Positions 62,086 to 64,000 of a DNA stretch of 64,000 nt are shown in pieces (position 1 is the first letter of the stretch; each line of letters starts with the position of its first letter). Source of the stretch: Bacillota bacterium. Lineage in GTDB: Bacteria; Bacillota; UBA4882; UBA10575. The DNA is taken from positions 1 through 64,000 of the forward strand of contig JAAYGG010000089.1 of the NCBI GenBank assembly GCA_012727895.1, given 5' to 3'. The notes under the pieces are model-generated. The model saw only the letters and a list, made by a program, of their open reading frames with translations, did no database searches and was not told the origin of the DNA. The translations under genes were made by a program, and so were the position numbers.

Positions 62086-62736
62086 GTGATTGCTATTACT
62101 AAAAAACGAAAAAGAGTGGCAGTTTTTGTTTCCGGCCGCGGCTCCAACCTGCAGGCATTGATTGAGGGTATTGCTGAACACGGGATTCCGGCGGAAATTG
62201 CCCTGGTGGTCAGTAACAAGCCGGAAGCCTTGGCCTTAGAACGGGCTGAACGCCACGGGATTCCAACGGCGGTCTTTTCACCGGCTGATTTTGCCGATCA
62301 GGATGCTTTTGCCGACGCCTTGCTGAAACGCCTGTATGAAACGGAGATTGACCTTATCTGCCTGGCCGGTTTTACCCTGATCCTCCCTTACAGGCTGCTG
62401 GCGGCTTTTCCCCAGCGGATCATTAATATCCACCCTTCACTCCTGCCGGCTTTTGGCGGCAAGGGGATGTACGGTATGCACGTCCACCGGGCGGTCCTTG
62501 CCTCCGGCGCCAAATATTCAGGGGCAACCGTACATATAGTAACCGAGGAGATCGATGGCGGACCGATCATCTGCCAGGAAGTTGTCCCGGTGGAGGATGA
62601 CGATACCCCGGAGACCCTGGCGCAGCGGGTTTTAGAAGTCGAACACCGGCTTTACCCGCGGGCGTTGCAGTTAATGGTCGAAGATGCGCTGGAGATCAAT
62701 GGACTCAGAACCCGGATCAAACAACGGGCAGACTAG
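62086..62736 (+). CDS. purN: Phosphoribosylglycinamide formyltransferase
   Basis: Transfers formyl from 10-formyl-THF to GAR. Motifs: VFVSGRGSNLQALIE, the catalytic Asn/His pair in NIHPSLLPAFGGKGMYG, and VTEEIDGGPIICQ. 216 residues from GTG 62086, which lies inside GGGGGTGAT; an in-frame ATT at 62095, four bases after that site, would give MTKKRKRVAVF and fits better. The gap before it (62024-62085) shows no promoter. Confidence 0.94.
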   Translation: MIAITKKRKRVAVFVSGRGSNLQALIEGIAEHGIPAEIALVVSNKPEALALERAERHGIPTAVFSPADFADQDAFADALLKRLYETEIDLICLAGFTLILPYRLLAAFPQRIINIHPSLLPAFGGKGMYGMHVHRAVLASGAKYSGATVHIVTEEIDGGPIICQEVVPVEDDDTPETLAQRVLEVEHRLYPRALQLMVEDALEINGLRTRIKQRAD

Positions 62737-62779
62737 ACATGAGAGTTTTTCATAGTAATACCAAGAGGCGGTGAGGATA

Positions 62780-64000
62780 ATGCGGATCTTAATTGTCGGC
62801 TCCGGCGGCCGTGAACATGCCCTGGCCTGGAAGATCGCCCAGAGCCCACGGGTGGAAAAGATCTTTGTCACCCCGGGTAACGACGGCCTTGCAGAGGTGG
62901 CGGAGCCGGTAACCATAAAGGCGGGCGGGATTGAAGACTTGGCAGACTGGGCAGAGAAAAACCGGATTGATTTTACGGTGGTGGGGCCGGAGGTCCCCTT
63001 GGCCCTGGGAATCGCGGATGCCTTTGCCCGCCGGGGATTGCCGCTCTTTGGCCCGTCCCGGGCGGCGGCGCGTTTGGAAGCGAGTAAGGTTTTTGCCAAG
63101 GAGATTATGGCCAAGTACGGGGTGCCTACGGCCCCCTTTAGGGTTTTCGACAATGCGGATGCAGCCAAAGAATACATCCGGTCCAGAAAAGACCCGCTGG
63201 TAATCAAAGCCGACGGGCTGGCTGCAGGGAAGGGAGTCATCCTGCCGTCCAGCGTCGCGGAGGCGGAAGCGGCCATCGACCAATTGATGGAGGAGAAGAT
63301 ATACGGGGATGCCGGGAACCGGGTGGTGATTGAGGAGCGCCTTTCCGGCGAAGAGGTTTCGCTCCTGACGGTAACCGACGGGAAGACCATTCTTCCCTTG
63401 CTGGCGGCCCAGGATCACAAGAGAATCGGCGAGGGAGACCAGGGACCCAATACTGGCGGTATGGGGGCCTACGCCCCGGCTTCCATCTTAACCCCGGAAC
63501 TGCTGGCCACGGCCACCGCCAGAATCCTGGAACCGGTGATCCAGGCGATGAATAAAGAAGGCCACCCCTATACCGGGGTCCTTTATGCCGGGTTGATGTT
63601 GACCAAGAACGGCCCGGAGGTGGTGGAGTTTAATGTCCGGTTCGGCGACCCGGAAACCCAGGTAATCCTGCCTTTGCTAGAAACCGATCTGGTGGAGGTG
63701 ATCTCTGCCGTGCTCGCCGGAAACCTGGCCGGGGTCTCCCTTTCCTGGCGGCAAGGGGCTGCCGCCTGTGTTGTCCTGGCTTCCGGCGGGTACCCTGGAT
63801 CCTACAAAACCGGGCAAGAGATCACCGGCCTTGAAGAAGCGGCCGGCCTGGAGGACCTCCTGGTTTTCCATGCCGGGACCGAACGGAAAGAGGGCGCCTG
63901 GAGAACCAGCGGCGGCCGGGTCCTGAACCTGGTGGGGATTGGCGCCACCCTCCCCGAAGCGCTGGATAAGGCCTATCGCGGGGCGGAACTGATTCGTTTT
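62780..64000 (+). CDS. purD: Phosphoribosylamine-glycine ligase (partial, cut by window end)
   Basis: GAR synthetase, ATP-grasp. 407 codons are present and the frame is open at the window end; about 15-20 residues are missing. Motifs: ILIVGSGGREHALAWK, VVGPEVPLALGIADAF, DGLAAGKGVILP, EERLSGEEVSLL, and VEFNVRFGDPETQ. The ATG at 62780 follows GGTGAGGAT. purH, which often separates purN and purD, is absent. Confidence 0.96.
   Translation, partial: MRILIVGSGGREHALAWKIAQSPRVEKIFVTPGNDGLAEVAEPVTIKAGGIEDLADWAEKNRIDFTVVGPEVPLALGIADAFARRGLPLFGPSRAAARLEASKVFAKEIMAKYGVPTAPFRVFDNADAAKEYIRSRKDPLVIKADGLAAGKGVILPSSVAEAEAAIDQLMEEKIYGDAGNRVVIEERLSGEEVSLLTVTDGKTILPLLAAQDHKRIGEGDQGPNTGGMGAYAPASILTPELLATATARILEPVIQAMNKEGHPYTGVLYAGLMLTKNGPEVVEFNVRFGDPETQVILPLLETDLVEVISAVLAGNLAGVSLSWRQGAAACVVLASGGYPGSYKTGQEITGLEEAAGLEDLLVFHAGTERKEGAWRTSGGRVLNLVGIGATLPEALDKAYRGAELIRF

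Overview
The window is a 64 kb chromosomal segment, rich in housekeeping genes and fairly GC-rich, from an anaerobic member of the Bacillota (Firmicutes). The lineage call rests on a combination of genes: a PolC-type replicase, RemA, TRAP (mtrB), PyrR with a leader attenuator, an L20-type infC leader, a YtvI-like sporulation permease, a YugP-type metalloprotease, a tRNA-Trp with a perfectly consensus sigma-A promoter, and the anaerobic homocysteine-forming gene set. Prediction of genus is not possible from the sequence alone; a deep-branching clostridial or Limnochordia/Hydrogenispora-like lineage is an inference. No prophage, insertion sequence or CRISPR array was seen.

Layout. 0-6 kb: the start of a divergent membrane sensor, homoserine dehydrogenase, an Nfu scaffold, a 31-residue membrane peptide gene, lipid kinase, plsY, trmL and folC. 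6-24 kb: the classic run rpsB-tsf-pyrH-frr-uppS-cdsA-(ytvI-like)-dxr-rseP-ispG-proS-glycosyltransferase-polC, then lspA-lgt-rluD. 24-33 kb: infC-rpmI-rplT behind an attenuator, a convergent secreted glycoside hydrolase, an rRNA methylase, a membrane RCK_C protein, mtrB and a biotin ECF transporter (bioY-ecfA-ecfT). 33-37.5 kb (minus strand): htrA, an ECF sigma factor with its anti-sigma, a hypothetical gene and serC. 37.7-45.5 kb: yicC, an actinobacterial-type IHF, remA, gmk, rpoZ, coaBC, priA, def, fmt. 45.7-53.4 kb: metalloprotease, ilvE, a SAM-I riboswitch controlling the DUF39/NIL-ferredoxin/UPF0280 homocysteine cluster, a double-Myb coiled-coil regulator, tRNA-Pro, a membrane protein, tRNA-Trp, pduL and a zinc-ribbon protein. 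53.4-64 kb: pyrR-B-C-K-D-E, purE, then purF-M-N-D, the last cut by the window edge.

How they work together. Most genes serve information processing, isoprenoid/envelope precursor synthesis and nucleotide synthesis, and are packed in overlapping operons with canonical TTGACA-N17-TATAAT promoters and clear intrinsic terminators. Control by RNA is prominent: a SAM-I riboswitch, the infC leader, a pyrR leader and a purF leader terminator, plus the gene for the RNA-binding attenuator TRAP.

The points most worth a second look are: PolC without its proofreading exonuclease insertion; the riboswitch-controlled anaerobic homocysteine cluster; mtrB far from any trp gene; an actinobacterial-type IHF; a 31-residue cysteine-containing membrane peptide with its own terminator; several short degenerate tandem repeats (11, 15, 17, 18 and about 30 bp) in untranslated regions; and several genes whose best Shine-Dalgarno sequence points to an AUU/AUC/AUA start codon.
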